Shown one piece after another: positions 1 to 7,902 of a stretch of DNA of 64,000 bases (its first letter is position 1; each line of letters begins with the position of its first letter). A model generated the notes under the pieces. The model saw only the letters and a list, made by a program, of their open reading frames with translations. It had not been told where the DNA came from and did not search any database. This DNA comes from Cryobacterium sp. Y11 (GTDB lineage: Bacteria > Actinomycetota > Actinomycetes > Actinomycetales > Microbacteriaceae). A program made the position numbers and the translations under genes. The stretch covers positions 47,577 to 111,576 of the forward strand of contig NZ_PJJO01000050.1 of the NCBI RefSeq assembly GCF_002929535.1. The letters run 5' to 3'.

Positions 1-30
1 AAGGCAGTGAAGGAACTGCTCGGCGACTAA
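1..30 (+). CDS. C-terminal end of an unidentified gene (partial)
   Basis: The window opens inside a reading frame that ends KAVKELLGD followed by TAA at 28-30. A strong terminator hairpin begins 30 bases later, which supports a genuine gene end. Nine residues are too few to name the protein. Confidence 0.4.
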   Translation, partial: KAVKELLGD

Positions 31-59
31 CTCGTACCGCCGGGCAGCCCGGCGAACGC

Positions 60-100
60 AGATGCGGCCTCACACCATTCGCTGTGAGGCCGCATCTTTT
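60..100 (+). terminator. Rho-independent terminator
   Basis: A perfect 15-bp inverted repeat (60-74 with 83-97) encloses an 8-base loop and runs into a T tract at 96-100. It closes the gene ending at base 30. Confidence 0.9.
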
Positions 101-1179
101 CGAACGCGTGGGCTGATTCCCTTCGTGATGCTCCTGCGGCTGTCAATTGATGTTGGGTTTCCTTTCTCTCGTGGAGCCAGTCCCTGAATTGGGTAGCGAG
201 GGTATCGTCTCGGTTGAGTCCTCGTTCGAATCGGGAGAGAGTGCCGGGCCAAGTGTTGAAGTGGTGGAGCGTCGCGGAGGGTGATGTGGAGCTCCTGGCG
301 CGTCCTGCGTAGGTTGGTGATTGAGTGCGGTTTTTGCGGGTCGGTTGGCTCACGGTAGAGTTCCCGGAAAATGTATCGTTTTAGGCAGCGCATGATTACC
401 TTCTTGGTCTTGCATGGAGTCGCCAGGGAGACGGCGTGGGCTGCTTCCTTCGGGTAGAATCGCGGCCGCGCAAAAGTGCCGAAGCGGGTGGCGACGTCGA
501 CGATGAAATTCGGGGAATCTGCGTCAAGTTGAGTAAAAAAGGACGAGTCGGCTATCCGTAAAAACAAATGCGCATGACCAATTACCACTCGTCATAATCG
601 ACAGCATCGGCGTGCGTTGTGACAAGTTGCAGGCGATATTCCACCTTGAGCTATCGCTATGCCGAACTCTAACGCCACAGATAGACCGAGGAGCCCGTGT
701 CTAAGTCAGAATGATGGCTCATATTCGTCGTGCGGCGGCCGGAGTCGCTCCCGGTAGATTTCGGTTGGATTGCGCGACATACCGCCTCGTTCCACTGCGA
801 CATGAGCCTAGACAGAAACCGAACGCGAGACCTGTCGCGGGTCTTGCCGGTTCTCTAAAATGTGTGTAGTCGAGCTTTCGCAACGCGTGACCATCCCGGG
901 GGGGGGCGGCAGCGGAACATCGATTGTGAGAAAGCCGGGAGAATATCTGGGGTTGATAGCCATGCCCGGGCAAAGCACCACCTGCTGGATGATCGCCAGA
1001 CTCTTGACTGCGCCGTGGTTCGCGGGTACTTTGCTGGAGCGCTCTGAACGCGCTAGCCGGGCTGCCTACCCATGCGCGGGGTCAGGCGGGGTCGACGCGA
1101 GCAGGGAACGCTGCCTCGGCCCCACGCCGCCTAGCGTCGTCGTCGACGACGAACTGCACAAAATCCTCGTCGCGGTCGC
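101..1179. other. Gene-poor decayed region
   Basis: No convincing intact gene is visible on either strand. Open frames here have no ribosome binding sites and no clear family match, apart from a short IS110-like stretch on the minus strand near 289-402. A run of nine G lies at 898-906. The region sits on the 3' side of tRNA-Pro and looks like a degraded accessory segment. Confidence 0.5.
289..402 (-). pseudogene. Possible IS110-family transposase C-terminal relic
   Basis: One minus-strand frame contains MRCLKRYIFRELYRE followed by a Leu/Arg-rich stretch. This resembles the conserved end of IS110-type transposases, where an 'RCLKRyIarEvYr' motif follows the transposase_20 domain. Flanking residues in the same frame do not look like transposase, there is no start or catalytic core, and no terminal repeats were found. 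The call rests on one motif, so it is tentative. Confidence 0.28.
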
Positions 1180-1623
1180 CTATGACGACGTCTTCGACTG
1201 TGTCTGGGGGCGGTTCTCCTGGCCAGACAGTCTGGCGAGTAGGCCGGTCGCGTTCCAAGCGTATCCCTGAGTCGCCACCCAGTCGCGGAGCTGCTTGCGG
1301 GCGTCGGCGTAGTCGCGGTGCCAGCCGAGCGGGGCCGAGCCGTGCTGGTCGGGGTCGTAGGCGCCGGGCCGGTGCAGGTGCAGCGCAGAGAGTTCCCAGA
1401 CGAGTTCGGGGTGTCGATGCCAGAACGGTGGCACGACGGTTGCTGGCAGCCCGTAGGTGCGTTGCAGCCAGTTCACCCACCGGTTGCGTTCGATCCATTC
1501 AGCCTCAGCGTCGTGGGCATTGAGGAGGTTCCAGTTGATTTGATGCAGCGGTTCCGCGGTGAGCGGCCCGTCGAGGTTGTCCAGCGAGCTCTCTCCGAAC
1601 GCGTCATTGTGATTGCCGAACAC
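1180..1623 (-). CDS. Hypothetical protein, DUF4913-like
   Basis: A 147-residue frame starts at GTG; an in-frame stop four codons upstream fixes the maximum start. The middle has PPFWHRHPELVWELSALH and then GWHRDYADARKQLRDWV, a Trp/His/Asp pattern resembling the small DUF4913 proteins found on actinobacterial plasmids and integrative elements. The N-terminal third is acidic with no signal or membrane segment. No strong ribosome site is visible. Coding looks real because residue composition is balanced and the opposite frames are Arg/Pro-rich shadows. It is probably cargo of a decayed mobile element beside tRNA-Pro. The family name is tentative and the function unknown. Confidence 0.55.
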   Translation of the reverse strand: MFGNHNDAFGESSLDNLDGPLTAEPLHQINWNLLNAHDAEAEWIERNRWVNWLQRTYGLPATVVPPFWHRHPELVWELSALHLHRPGAYDPDQHGSAPLGWHRDYADARKQLRDWVATQGYAWNATGLLARLSGQENRPQTQSKTSS

Positions 1624-2074
1624 TTCCTCGACCTAGGATTTTGCCATTGCAACCATCACATCCGAAAACGGATAAGCCGGCGTGAGGCGCTTCCGCCTCG
1701 TGCAGAATCGCATTCTGCGTCGCCGGCGCATCCCGTTCGGTGCCGGGAGTTCACCGCTGGGCCGCCCGATCCACCTGATAGTTCGTGCGCGCGAGGTCCT
1801 GGCCGATCCTCTTGGCGACGACGATAGGTTGTCCCTGTTTGATTCTCACGTGAGCGCGCTGGTCCGAGGTAATTGCGCGCGGCGTGCCACGTGCAATGAA
1901 GGAGGACGTGCGGCTTCACGACCGTGCCCGGCCGACGACCGTTCGGATATCGTTGATGACGATCGTTTCGGGTACTGGCACGCGCCGTCTCTCGGATTGA
2001 CGATGTCGGGTCGACGCTCAGTGTTACGTCACTCCGGAGGAAATGGGCAAATCAACCGGCAAATCAAATGGACA
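1624..2074. other. Decayed stretch with a short unexplained minus-strand frame
   Basis: No full gene is visible. On the minus strand a frame of about 55 codons (roughly 1917 to 1751) reads through a basic, natural-looking C-terminus ending RTNYQVDRAAQR before TGA, but it follows a stop and lacks a start codon. It may be the tail of a lost gene that preceded the DUF4913-like ORF. Confidence 0.35.
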
Positions 2075-2118
2075 CGAAAAAGTCCCGGTAGATCTCGCGA
2101 TCTACCGGGACTTTTTCG
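2075..2118. terminator. Bidirectional terminator
   Basis: A perfect 20-bp inverted repeat (2075-2094 with 2099-2118) has a 4-base loop and A/T tracts on both sides, so it can act on both strands. It lies just past the 3' end of tRNA-Pro. Confidence 0.9.
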
Positions 2119-2120
2119 TT

Positions 2121-2197
<77 letters not shown>

Positions 2198-2373
2198 CTG
2201 CTTCCACAACGCGATTTCAAGATTCGAAACCTGCGGAAGACAACTGTAAGAGCTTACCGCTTTCTAAGAGGACCCAAGAACACCTGGCTGGCGATCACCC
2301 CGCGGGTGAACCCGGTCGCCATGGCGGGGTTGTCCTTCCCTGGTGGCGTCAAAATACCGTGGCGGCTATCAGA

Positions 2374-2430
2374 CCGTCAAATAGCTTGACGGTAATAACG
2401 CCGTCAGATTACATGAAGGTAATAAGACCG
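2374..2430 (+). promoter_or_regulatory. Operator repeats of the hipBA promoter
   Basis: An inverted repeat CCGTCAA-N5-TTGACGG spans 2374-2392. Two direct copies of GGTAATAA(C/G)(G/A)CCGTCAG follow at 2391-2407 and 2419-2435, the second running into the ribosome site. The TTGACG half can also serve as a -35 box. Such repeats are the usual target of HipB-type antitoxins that repress their own operon. Confidence 0.65.
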
Positions 2431-2443
2431 TCAGGAGGCGATT

Positions 2444-2716
2444 ATGGTGGCAGCACGAGGAGAAGTGAAAAGCATCGAGGCTCTCGGTCATATGCTGCAG
2501 CGAGGGCGCCTGGTTAGCGGGCTCACGCAACGACAGCTCGCTGGCAAGCTCGAGACCGACCAGAAATATGTCTGGGCTGTGGAGTCGGGCAAGAACACCA
2601 TCATTCTCGAGTGCATTTTCGCGATCATGCGAGAGACCGGAGTGCGGATGTATATGAAGATCGACTTCCCATCCGATGATTCTGTCGCCGACGTCAAGGA
2701 CGAACCCCGTGGCTGA
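2444..2716 (+). CDS. hipB: HipB-like antitoxin, XRE-family DNA-binding protein
   Basis: This 90-residue protein has one helix-turn-helix domain at about residues 14-70 (MLQRGRLVSGLTQRQLAGKL, then YVWAVESGKNTI), matching HipB antitoxins that bind the HipA kinase and repress the operon. AGGAGG lies 6 bases before the ATG, and operator repeats fill the promoter. The stop overlaps the GTG start of the following hipA by 8 bases, the normal hipBA coupling. The antitoxin is intact while its toxin partner is broken, so it may persist only as a DNA-binding regulator. Confidence 0.88.
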   Translation: MVAARGEVKSIEALGHMLQRGRLVSGLTQRQLAGKLETDQKYVWAVESGKNTIILECIFAIMRETGVRMYMKIDFPSDDSVADVKDEPRG

Positions 2717-3376
2717 CCTGCGGGTCGAGCTCTACGGTGAGCTGGTCGGGCATCTAGTCGGGCACGATCGCAGCGAGTTCGATTTCGTCGCCAGCAGAAA
2801 CGCGATTGACACTTTTGGGCTCGGCAGTAAAGTCCTCTCCGAGTCGGTGCCCTCGACATCCACGCGAATCGCAATCGGGCTGCACGTCGCCGAAATTTCT
2901 TTGCCGAGTTGCTTCACGAGGGGCAGCACTCGACAATCTCACCGCCGAGGTCCGAGGTCCGAGTTTCGACCGGCGACGTTGCTGCGGACGTTCAGGTCAG
3001 GGTCTCACAGGCCGTGAGAAACCACGACCTGCACGGCAAGAACATCAGCATGTTGCACATGCCCAATGGCACCACGTGGATCGCCCCGGCCTACGATGCT
3101 GTGCCGCAAACTCACCTCGACAGCGGCGGCAAAATGGCGCTGGCCATCAATCATAAGTATCTGCACGCCGCACTCACGATTGACGATCTCGTTGCAGAAG
3201 GCGAGGCCTGGAAGGTGCGGTCACCGCGAGCGGTCATCACCTCAGCGCTCGAGGCTGTTGACCTGTTCGTTCGCACGGAAAACTTCGTCGAGAACGCTTG
3301 CGCAGGGCTGCAGCACGACGTCTCCAGGTTCACCAGAAATCTGCTCGATGGCCGCGCGACCGGCGACGGCGAGTAG
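2709..3376 (+). pseudogene. hipA: hipA toxin kinase, frameshifted and internally deleted
   Basis: The first 47 codons from GTG read as HipA N-terminus (LRVELYGELVGHL, then FDFVASRNAIDTFGLGS and LSESVP). Homology then jumps to another frame near 2849-2852, where LDIHANRNRAARRRNFFAE continues the HipA N1 region. After about 2935 the match skips to the C-terminal HGKNISMLHMPNGTTWIAPAYD and the last 110 residues. Intact HipA proteins are around 400 residues; here about 220 codons remain, and most of the kinase ATP-binding region between the halves is missing. One single-base loss and one internal deletion explain the pattern. No active kinase can be made. Confidence 0.85.
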
Positions 3377-3416
3377 TTCGTGCACAACCAAGCTGCTCGC
3401 TAGGCTGAACGGCATC

Positions 3417-4184
3417 ATGCATATTCGAGACATTGGCGTATCGCCGCTCAAGGGTGGCCGCCACCAGCCACGGGAGAACGTTCTGCTCGCGGTTGACGGT
3501 CCAATCGGCGACCGCGACTTCGCGGTCGTCGATCGGGATGCCGGCACAATTCTAAAGACGGTTGAGCATCCGCTTCTGGTGACGTGTGAGGCACAGTGGG
3601 TTGACGGGGTGCTTGCCGTCAAGCTCGATGGCCGCCGCGTTGCTGCGGAACCCGAAATGACGGGCGAGTATCTCGACCTGGACTACTGGGGTCGATCCAC
3701 CGCCATGCACGTGGTCGCGGGGCCGTGGGCGCGAGAATTCTCGCAGCTGCTGGGGCGCAGCGTCATCCTCACGCGCAGCGTGACAGCGGGAGCCGTGGTG
3801 TACGGCGATTCCGTCACGATCAGCACGACGAGCTCGCTTGCCCGGCTGGCCGCCGAATCCGGGATCGCGGTCGATCCGCGCCGGTTCCGTTCCACCTTCA
3901 CGATTGATACCGGCGACGCCGACGCGCACGTCGAAGACTCCTGGGCTGGGCGTGAACTCGAGCTGGGGGGAGCCCGACTCCTCGTGAAGGGTGGCATTCC
4001 CCGGTGCGCGGTCATCGATATCGACCCCGACACCGGTGCTCGCGGAACACGCCTGCTGAAAACTCTCGCCGGCTACCGGCTGCAGGCCAGCGACATTATG
4101 TTCGGCGTTTACGCCGAGGTGATCCGCCCTGGAACAGTGTCTGTCGCAGACGGCGTGCGGCTATCGACAGTGTCACCCCGCTGA
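3417..4184 (+). CDS. MOSC-domain protein
   Basis: The 255-residue product starts MHIRDIGVSPLKGG, the beta-barrel entry typical of MOSC N-terminal domains, and continues through a MOSC core. MOSC proteins transfer sulfur or reduce N-hydroxylated substrates using molybdenum cofactor. The Cys expected for Moco binding is probably that in GGIPRCAVIDIDPDTG at about residue 200, which matches the family's conserved 'RC' element. Start ATG 3417 was chosen because the domain begins at that methionine; residues further upstream in the same frame are shadows of the hipA relic. No strong ribosome site is seen. The substrate is unknown. Confidence 0.85.
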   Translation: MHIRDIGVSPLKGGRHQPRENVLLAVDGPIGDRDFAVVDRDAGTILKTVEHPLLVTCEAQWVDGVLAVKLDGRRVAAEPEMTGEYLDLDYWGRSTAMHVVAGPWAREFSQLLGRSVILTRSVTAGAVVYGDSVTISTTSSLARLAAESGIAVDPRRFRSTFTIDTGDADAHVEDSWAGRELELGGARLLVKGGIPRCAVIDIDPDTGARGTRLLKTLAGYRLQASDIMFGVYAEVIRPGTVSVADGVRLSTVSPR

Positions 4185-4296
4185 ATTCAGTCAGCACTCT
4201 GAGCGCACGGCAATCATCGCCCGCCTTCTTCAGTCGCTCGTCGGTCAGCTGGTAGCTCACTGCCGCACCGGAATCACCGGCGGTCGTCTCACCTCA

Positions 4297-4362
4297 CGGC
4301 ACGTATCCGAGAAGCCGGCACGTGTTCCAACCAGTGCCACGGGGGCAAACACGTGCCGCGAG
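4297..4362. repeat. Dispersed intergenic repeat, copy A
   Basis: This 66-bp element shares most positions with 14877-14943, including GAGAAGCC, the core ACCAGTGCCA and CAAACACGTGCC. In this copy a perfect inverted repeat CGGCACGTGTT/AACACGTGCCG (4316-4326 with 4348-4358) can form a stem. It lies between two genes and resembles a REP-type palindromic unit. Confidence 0.65.
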
Positions 4363-4388
4363 GAGGCGACAAGGAGAGACGGCGCGGT

Positions 4389-5396
4389 TTAGCGGCGGAT
4401 TTCTGCGTCGGCGCGCAGCCGGATCAGCCGCTGCGGGCCATCCTCTTTCAGCTCGGCTAGGTCGCTGCGCGAGGAGAGAAAGTCGGTGAAGGAACGAAAA
4501 CCGAGCGGCTTCTCATTGAAGGACGGGTCCATGCGGCGCATCTGGTTCTTGATCGTGCCCGTGTTGAGCCACTCGTCGGCATCGCCCTTGGCGTGACCGA
4601 TCTGCAGCGCTCGCACCAGGAGCTCTGTGGCCAGAGTCTGTGGGTCAATGTCGTCGCCGGCCTCAGGCTCGTCTAACTGCGCGTCCTCGGTGTGCGAGAA
4701 CATGGGATTAGTGGCGAACAGACGGGCCTGGATGGGTGCCGGGTCGGGCACGGTCTCGGCGGGTTCCGGAGCCTTTCTGCTGGCCTTGGGCCTGCCAGCG
4801 GCGGCTGTCGCGGTGGCGTTGTCGATTCCGGGTAGCGAGTCGTAGTCCTCGAACTCGTCGCATGCCGCCGCCAGCGACGTGCTGGTCGACCCCGCGACAC
4901 CGATGCCCACCACGAAACGACCCAGCCGCTTCGATTTCTGGGCCAAGGCGATGTAGTCGGAATCGCCAGCGATGATGATGACGTGGGTCAAATCGGGCAG
5001 CCGAAAGAGGTCTTCGACCACGTCGACGGCCAAACGGATGTCCGCACCGTTCTTGGTTCCGCGGGTGGTGGTGGTGAACAGCTGAGTCAGGTCCACAGCG
5101 CGCGACATGAGCTGGCGCTGGTAACTCGCGTTGACGGGAACGGACCAATCGGCGTAGGCACGATTGACGACCAGGGTGCCAAATGACGCCGCAAAGTCGA
5201 TGATCGCGTTGAAGTCCACCGTCGCGGCGGTGAGGCGCGCGGCGATCTCGGGGTCGGCATCCGCACTCGACTTATTGAAATTGCGGATGCCGTCGCGCTG
5301 AAACGCATTGCGCCCGTGCAGCTGCTGATACCGCGAGATGACGATGTTGTCGAAGTCGATATAGAGGCCGACGCGCGCATCGTTGGGTTCAGTCAT
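4389..5396 (-). CDS. NYN-domain ribonuclease-like protein with OST-HTH/LOTUS domain
   Basis: The 335-residue protein begins VGLYIDFDNIVIS, the first acidic motif of NYN (PIN-like) nuclease domains. THVIIIAGDSDYIALAQKSK then carries the second conserved Asp pair, so residues 8-170 form an NYN fold expected to cut RNA. After a Pro/Ala-rich linker, residues 240-335 look like an OST-HTH/LOTUS RNA-binding domain. Start 5396 is supported by AAGGAGCTCACC just upstream; the longer frame lacks such a site. It is a single gene ending in the repeat-containing gap. The RNA target is unknown. Confidence 0.85.
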   Translation of the reverse strand: MTEPNDARVGLYIDFDNIVISRYQQLHGRNAFQRDGIRNFNKSSADADPEIAARLTAATVDFNAIIDFAASFGTLVVNRAYADWSVPVNASYQRQLMSRAVDLTQLFTTTTRGTKNGADIRLAVDVVEDLFRLPDLTHVIIIAGDSDYIALAQKSKRLGRFVVGIGVAGSTSTSLAAACDEFEDYDSLPGIDNATATAAAGRPKASRKAPEPAETVPDPAPIQARLFATNPMFSHTEDAQLDEPEAGDDIDPQTLATELLVRALQIGHAKGDADEWLNTGTIKNQMRRMDPSFNEKPLGFRSFTDFLSSRSDLAELKEDGPQRLIRLRADAEIRR

Positions 5397-5604
5397 GGTG
5401 AGCTCCTTAGCCACAGGCGGAAGACTCAGTTGCGATCCGGTGTGTACAGTCTGCGCCGACCGGCGGGCAGAGGGCAACTCGGTGCGTGGTCGCGCCGCTG
5501 ACATTGTTAGACGCTGCCTCGCCCAATCGCGTGCCACGGCGAGGCGTCTTCCGAGGTTTGCTAGGCCGGAGATTGAGGATCTCCGTCCTCACCGTAACAG
5601 TGGG

Positions 5605-6336
5605 TTAGGGAGCGATCTGCTTGACCGGGCGCATCAGGATCTCCTGGATGAGCACGTTGGCCGGCTGCGCGAAAGCGAAGACCAGGGCCTGGGCTACGTC
5701 TTCGGACTGCATCGCTTCTAGCTGGGTGCGGCGGGTCAGGAGAGCGTCGCTGACGTTCTCGCCGAACTCGGTCCACACGGCGCCCGGTTCGAGAACCGAG
5801 ACTCGGATTCCCTCCTCGCCGAGTTCTTTGCGCAGGGCATCGTGAAAGCCGACGACGGCGTACTTCGTCGCGCTGTAGACCGACCAGGTGGCTGCGCCGA
5901 ATCGGCCGCCGACGCTCGAAACGGAGCAGATCATTGCACCGGCGCGACCACGCATGAGGGGGATGGCCGCCTGGGTGCAGTTCAGCACGCCATACAGGTT
6001 TGCATCGATCATTGCCTTCCAGTCGGCGGGGTCGCTGCTCTCAAATGGTGAACTGATGCCAAGGCCGGCGTTGTTGAAGAGCAGGTCTACTCCACCGAAA
6101 CGGGTCTTGATCGTGGCGAACATCGCGGTAACGGCGGCGCTATCAGCCACATCGAGCTGCATCACCGTGGCGGAGTCGCCAAGTTCGGTGGCCAGCGCCT
6201 GCAAGCGCTCCACGCGTCGGGCGACCAGGATGACGTGTGCACCCTCTTCGACGAGGAGGCGTGCTGCCGCTTCACCGATTCCGCTAGAGGCTCCGGTGAT
6301 GACGACGATTTTTGCGGTTAGGTCCTGCATTTTCAT
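5605..6336 (-). CDS. Short-chain dehydrogenase/reductase (SDR)
   Basis: The 243-residue classical SDR has the glycine motif TGASSGIG (about residues 15-22), NNAG, catalytic Ser in ICSVSSVGG, and YSATK with the Tyr/Lys pair. The tail LEPGAVWTEFGENVSDALL followed by RPVKQIAP is typical of the YdfG/serine 3-dehydrogenase-like branch, usually NADP-dependent. ATG 6336 was chosen from two close starts (6336 and 6330). A palindrome at 6469-6482, 130 bases upstream, could be its operator. The substrate cannot be told. Confidence 0.88.
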   Translation of the reverse strand: MKMQDLTAKIVVITGASSGIGEAAARLLVEEGAHVILVARRVERLQALATELGDSATVMQLDVADSAAVTAMFATIKTRFGGVDLLFNNAGLGISSPFESSDPADWKAMIDANLYGVLNCTQAAIPLMRGRAGAMICSVSSVGGRFGAATWSVYSATKYAVVGFHDALRKELGEEGIRVSVLEPGAVWTEFGENVSDALLTRRTQLEAMQSEDVAQALVFAFAQPANVLIQEILMRPVKQIAP

Positions 6337-6468
6337 GGGTGTGGCTCTCATGCTCGTGATGAGGCAAGAAAGGCGACCCAGCGCTGATTCACGGGGTGGT
6401 GGAATCAAAGCACATGGCGCAGCACTACACCGGACAGGCGCTGGAGAACCCAGACTTGCGCGAATACT

Positions 6469-6482
6469 CAACTGTACAGTTG
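6469..6482. promoter_or_regulatory. 14-bp palindrome, possible TetR-type operator
   Basis: CAACTGTACAGTTG is a perfect palindrome between the start of the minus-strand SDR gene and the plus-strand SDR relic. ACTGTACAGT-type sites are common TetR-family operators in front of SDR genes, but no TetR gene survives here. Confidence 0.5.
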
Positions 6483-6534
6483 ATGGCACCGGACCGTTCG
6501 TTTGCCCACAGAAATGGAATTTTCAATGCCGAGA

Positions 6535-6819
6535 AAATTCTCGACGGACTGGGGCGGGACCTCCGGAATCCACGCGAGCGCGCTCTCCGGCTACGACGGT
6601 GTGAAAGAACTCGCCGATGCTGCGCGCAAGTCGCGCGTAAGCGTTTCGGGCGACCCGGTCGCATCCGCTGCGGTTGTCTTGAAAATTGTGGATGCCGCCG
6701 AGCCGCCACTGCGCATCTTTTTTGGGGAAGCCCCGCTCAAAATTGCACAGACGGAGTACGCGTCGCGACTGGCCGTCTGGGAAAAATGGAACGCTTTGTC
6801 CATCGAAGCCCAGGGCTGA
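6535..6819 (+). pseudogene. SDR C-terminal relic (N-terminus missing)
   Basis: From about 6535 the frame reads FSTDWGGTSGIHASALSGYD and continues to an Ala-rich end (PVASAAVVLKIVDAAEPPLR, then LAVWEKWNALS). This is the last third of SDRs of the 'EPGxFxTDWgG' type, where the C-terminal cap follows the substrate loop. The coenzyme-binding half, catalytic Ser and YxxxK are absent. The upstream sequence in the same frame is unrelated, so a deletion joined foreign sequence to the tail. A functional enzyme is not possible. Confidence 0.65.
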
Positions 6820-7019
6820 ACGAAAGAACAATGAAGTAATGCAAATCTCGCAGTGGGCGTCGTCGGGGGGCCGCCGAAATCATAACGAGGGTCGGTGCCA
6901 TGCGGGCTCCACAAGCACGTCAGCGACGCGGCCTTGCTCCGGAATTATCGGCAGCGATCGGGTCTACCCATAATTGAGCCAAGGCACCGGGCCAACGATC
7001 GGCGGGAGATACTGGAGGG

Positions 7020-7898
7020 ATGGACGACAAAGATACCCTGGCTGATTTTCTCCGCTCGGCCCGGGCTCGACTCACGCCAGCCGATGTCGGGCTTCCAGTC
7101 AACCCGCTCGCGGCGGCCCGGCGAGTGCCGGGCCTTCGCCGTGACGAAGTGGCCGGGCTCGCCGGCGTGAGCGTGGACTACTACGCGCGCATGGAGCAGG
7201 GTCGGGTAACGCAGGCATCCGACGCAGTGGTCAATGCGCTCGCCGGGGTGCTGCACCTGAATGAGGCCGAGCGCAACTATCTGTTTTCGCTATTGTCGGC
7301 GTCGACCGGTGGGCGCACGCAACAGCGGCGTCGCACCCACACCGTTCGGCCGTCGGTGCGCACCATCATGGACTCCTTCGCCGCGCAGCCCGCGTTCGTG
7401 CTCGGCGTTGGCATGGACGTGCTGGCTATGAACGACCTCGCCAAGCTGCTGCTCAAGGACTTCACGCCCGGAGTGGGGCTCGGGCGCAGCATGGCCAGAT
7501 GGACATTCCTCGACCCAGCGGCGCGCACCCTGTACTTGGACTGGGACATTGTGGCGTGCGACGTGGCAGCCATGCTCCGCCACGACGCGCGATCCCACCC
7601 CAACGACCGGGCACTCAACGAACTCATTGGCGAGTTGACCGTGAAAAGCGACGAATTTCGCGCCTGGTGGAGTCAACACCGGGTGTGGGAGTGCACGTTC
7701 GGAGTTAAGCGTTTCGTGCACCCGATCGTTGGCCGGGTTGACGTGGACTACGAAACCTTCCCGGTTCCGGGCGAACCCGACCAACAACTCTTTGTCTACA
7801 GCACGCAACCTGGGTCTGCCTCAAGCGACGCCCTGCGCATTTTGGCCTCGTGGCGAACCAATCAAACGGATGCCGCCGCGCTCGAGTCCATTCGCTAG
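7020..7898 (+). CDS. XRE-family regulator with MmyB-like ligand domain
   Basis: The 292-residue protein has an N-terminal helix-turn-helix (LRRDEVAGLAGVSVDYYARM at about residues 40-60) and a C-terminal MmyB-like sensor domain (residues about 110-275) with FVLGVGMDVLAMNDLAKLLL, typical of actinobacterial regulators thought to bind fatty acids or other small lipophilic ligands. GGAGGG lies immediately before the ATG. It converges on the aldo/keto reductase gene with a 4-base gap. Such regulators commonly control neighbouring SDR or dehydrogenase genes, which fits this location, but the target is inferred. Confidence 0.88.
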   Translation: MDDKDTLADFLRSARARLTPADVGLPVNPLAAARRVPGLRRDEVAGLAGVSVDYYARMEQGRVTQASDAVVNALAGVLHLNEAERNYLFSLLSASTGGRTQQRRRTHTVRPSVRTIMDSFAAQPAFVLGVGMDVLAMNDLAKLLLKDFTPGVGLGRSMARWTFLDPAARTLYLDWDIVACDVAAMLRHDARSHPNDRALNELIGELTVKSDEFRAWWSQHRVWECTFGVKRFVHPIVGRVDVDYETFPVPGEPDQQLFVYSTQPGSASSDALRILASWRTNQTDAAALESIR

Positions 7899-7902
7899 CG
7901 CT

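Noticed and set aside
898..906. Run of nine G as a phase-variable switch
   Set aside because: It does not lie in a gene I can support, so no switching role can be argued.
2216..2240. Partial copy of a tRNA T-arm as an attachment site
   Set aside because: The likeness to the T-arm is short (GATTCGAA-A-CCTGCG) and has an inserted base; it could be chance.
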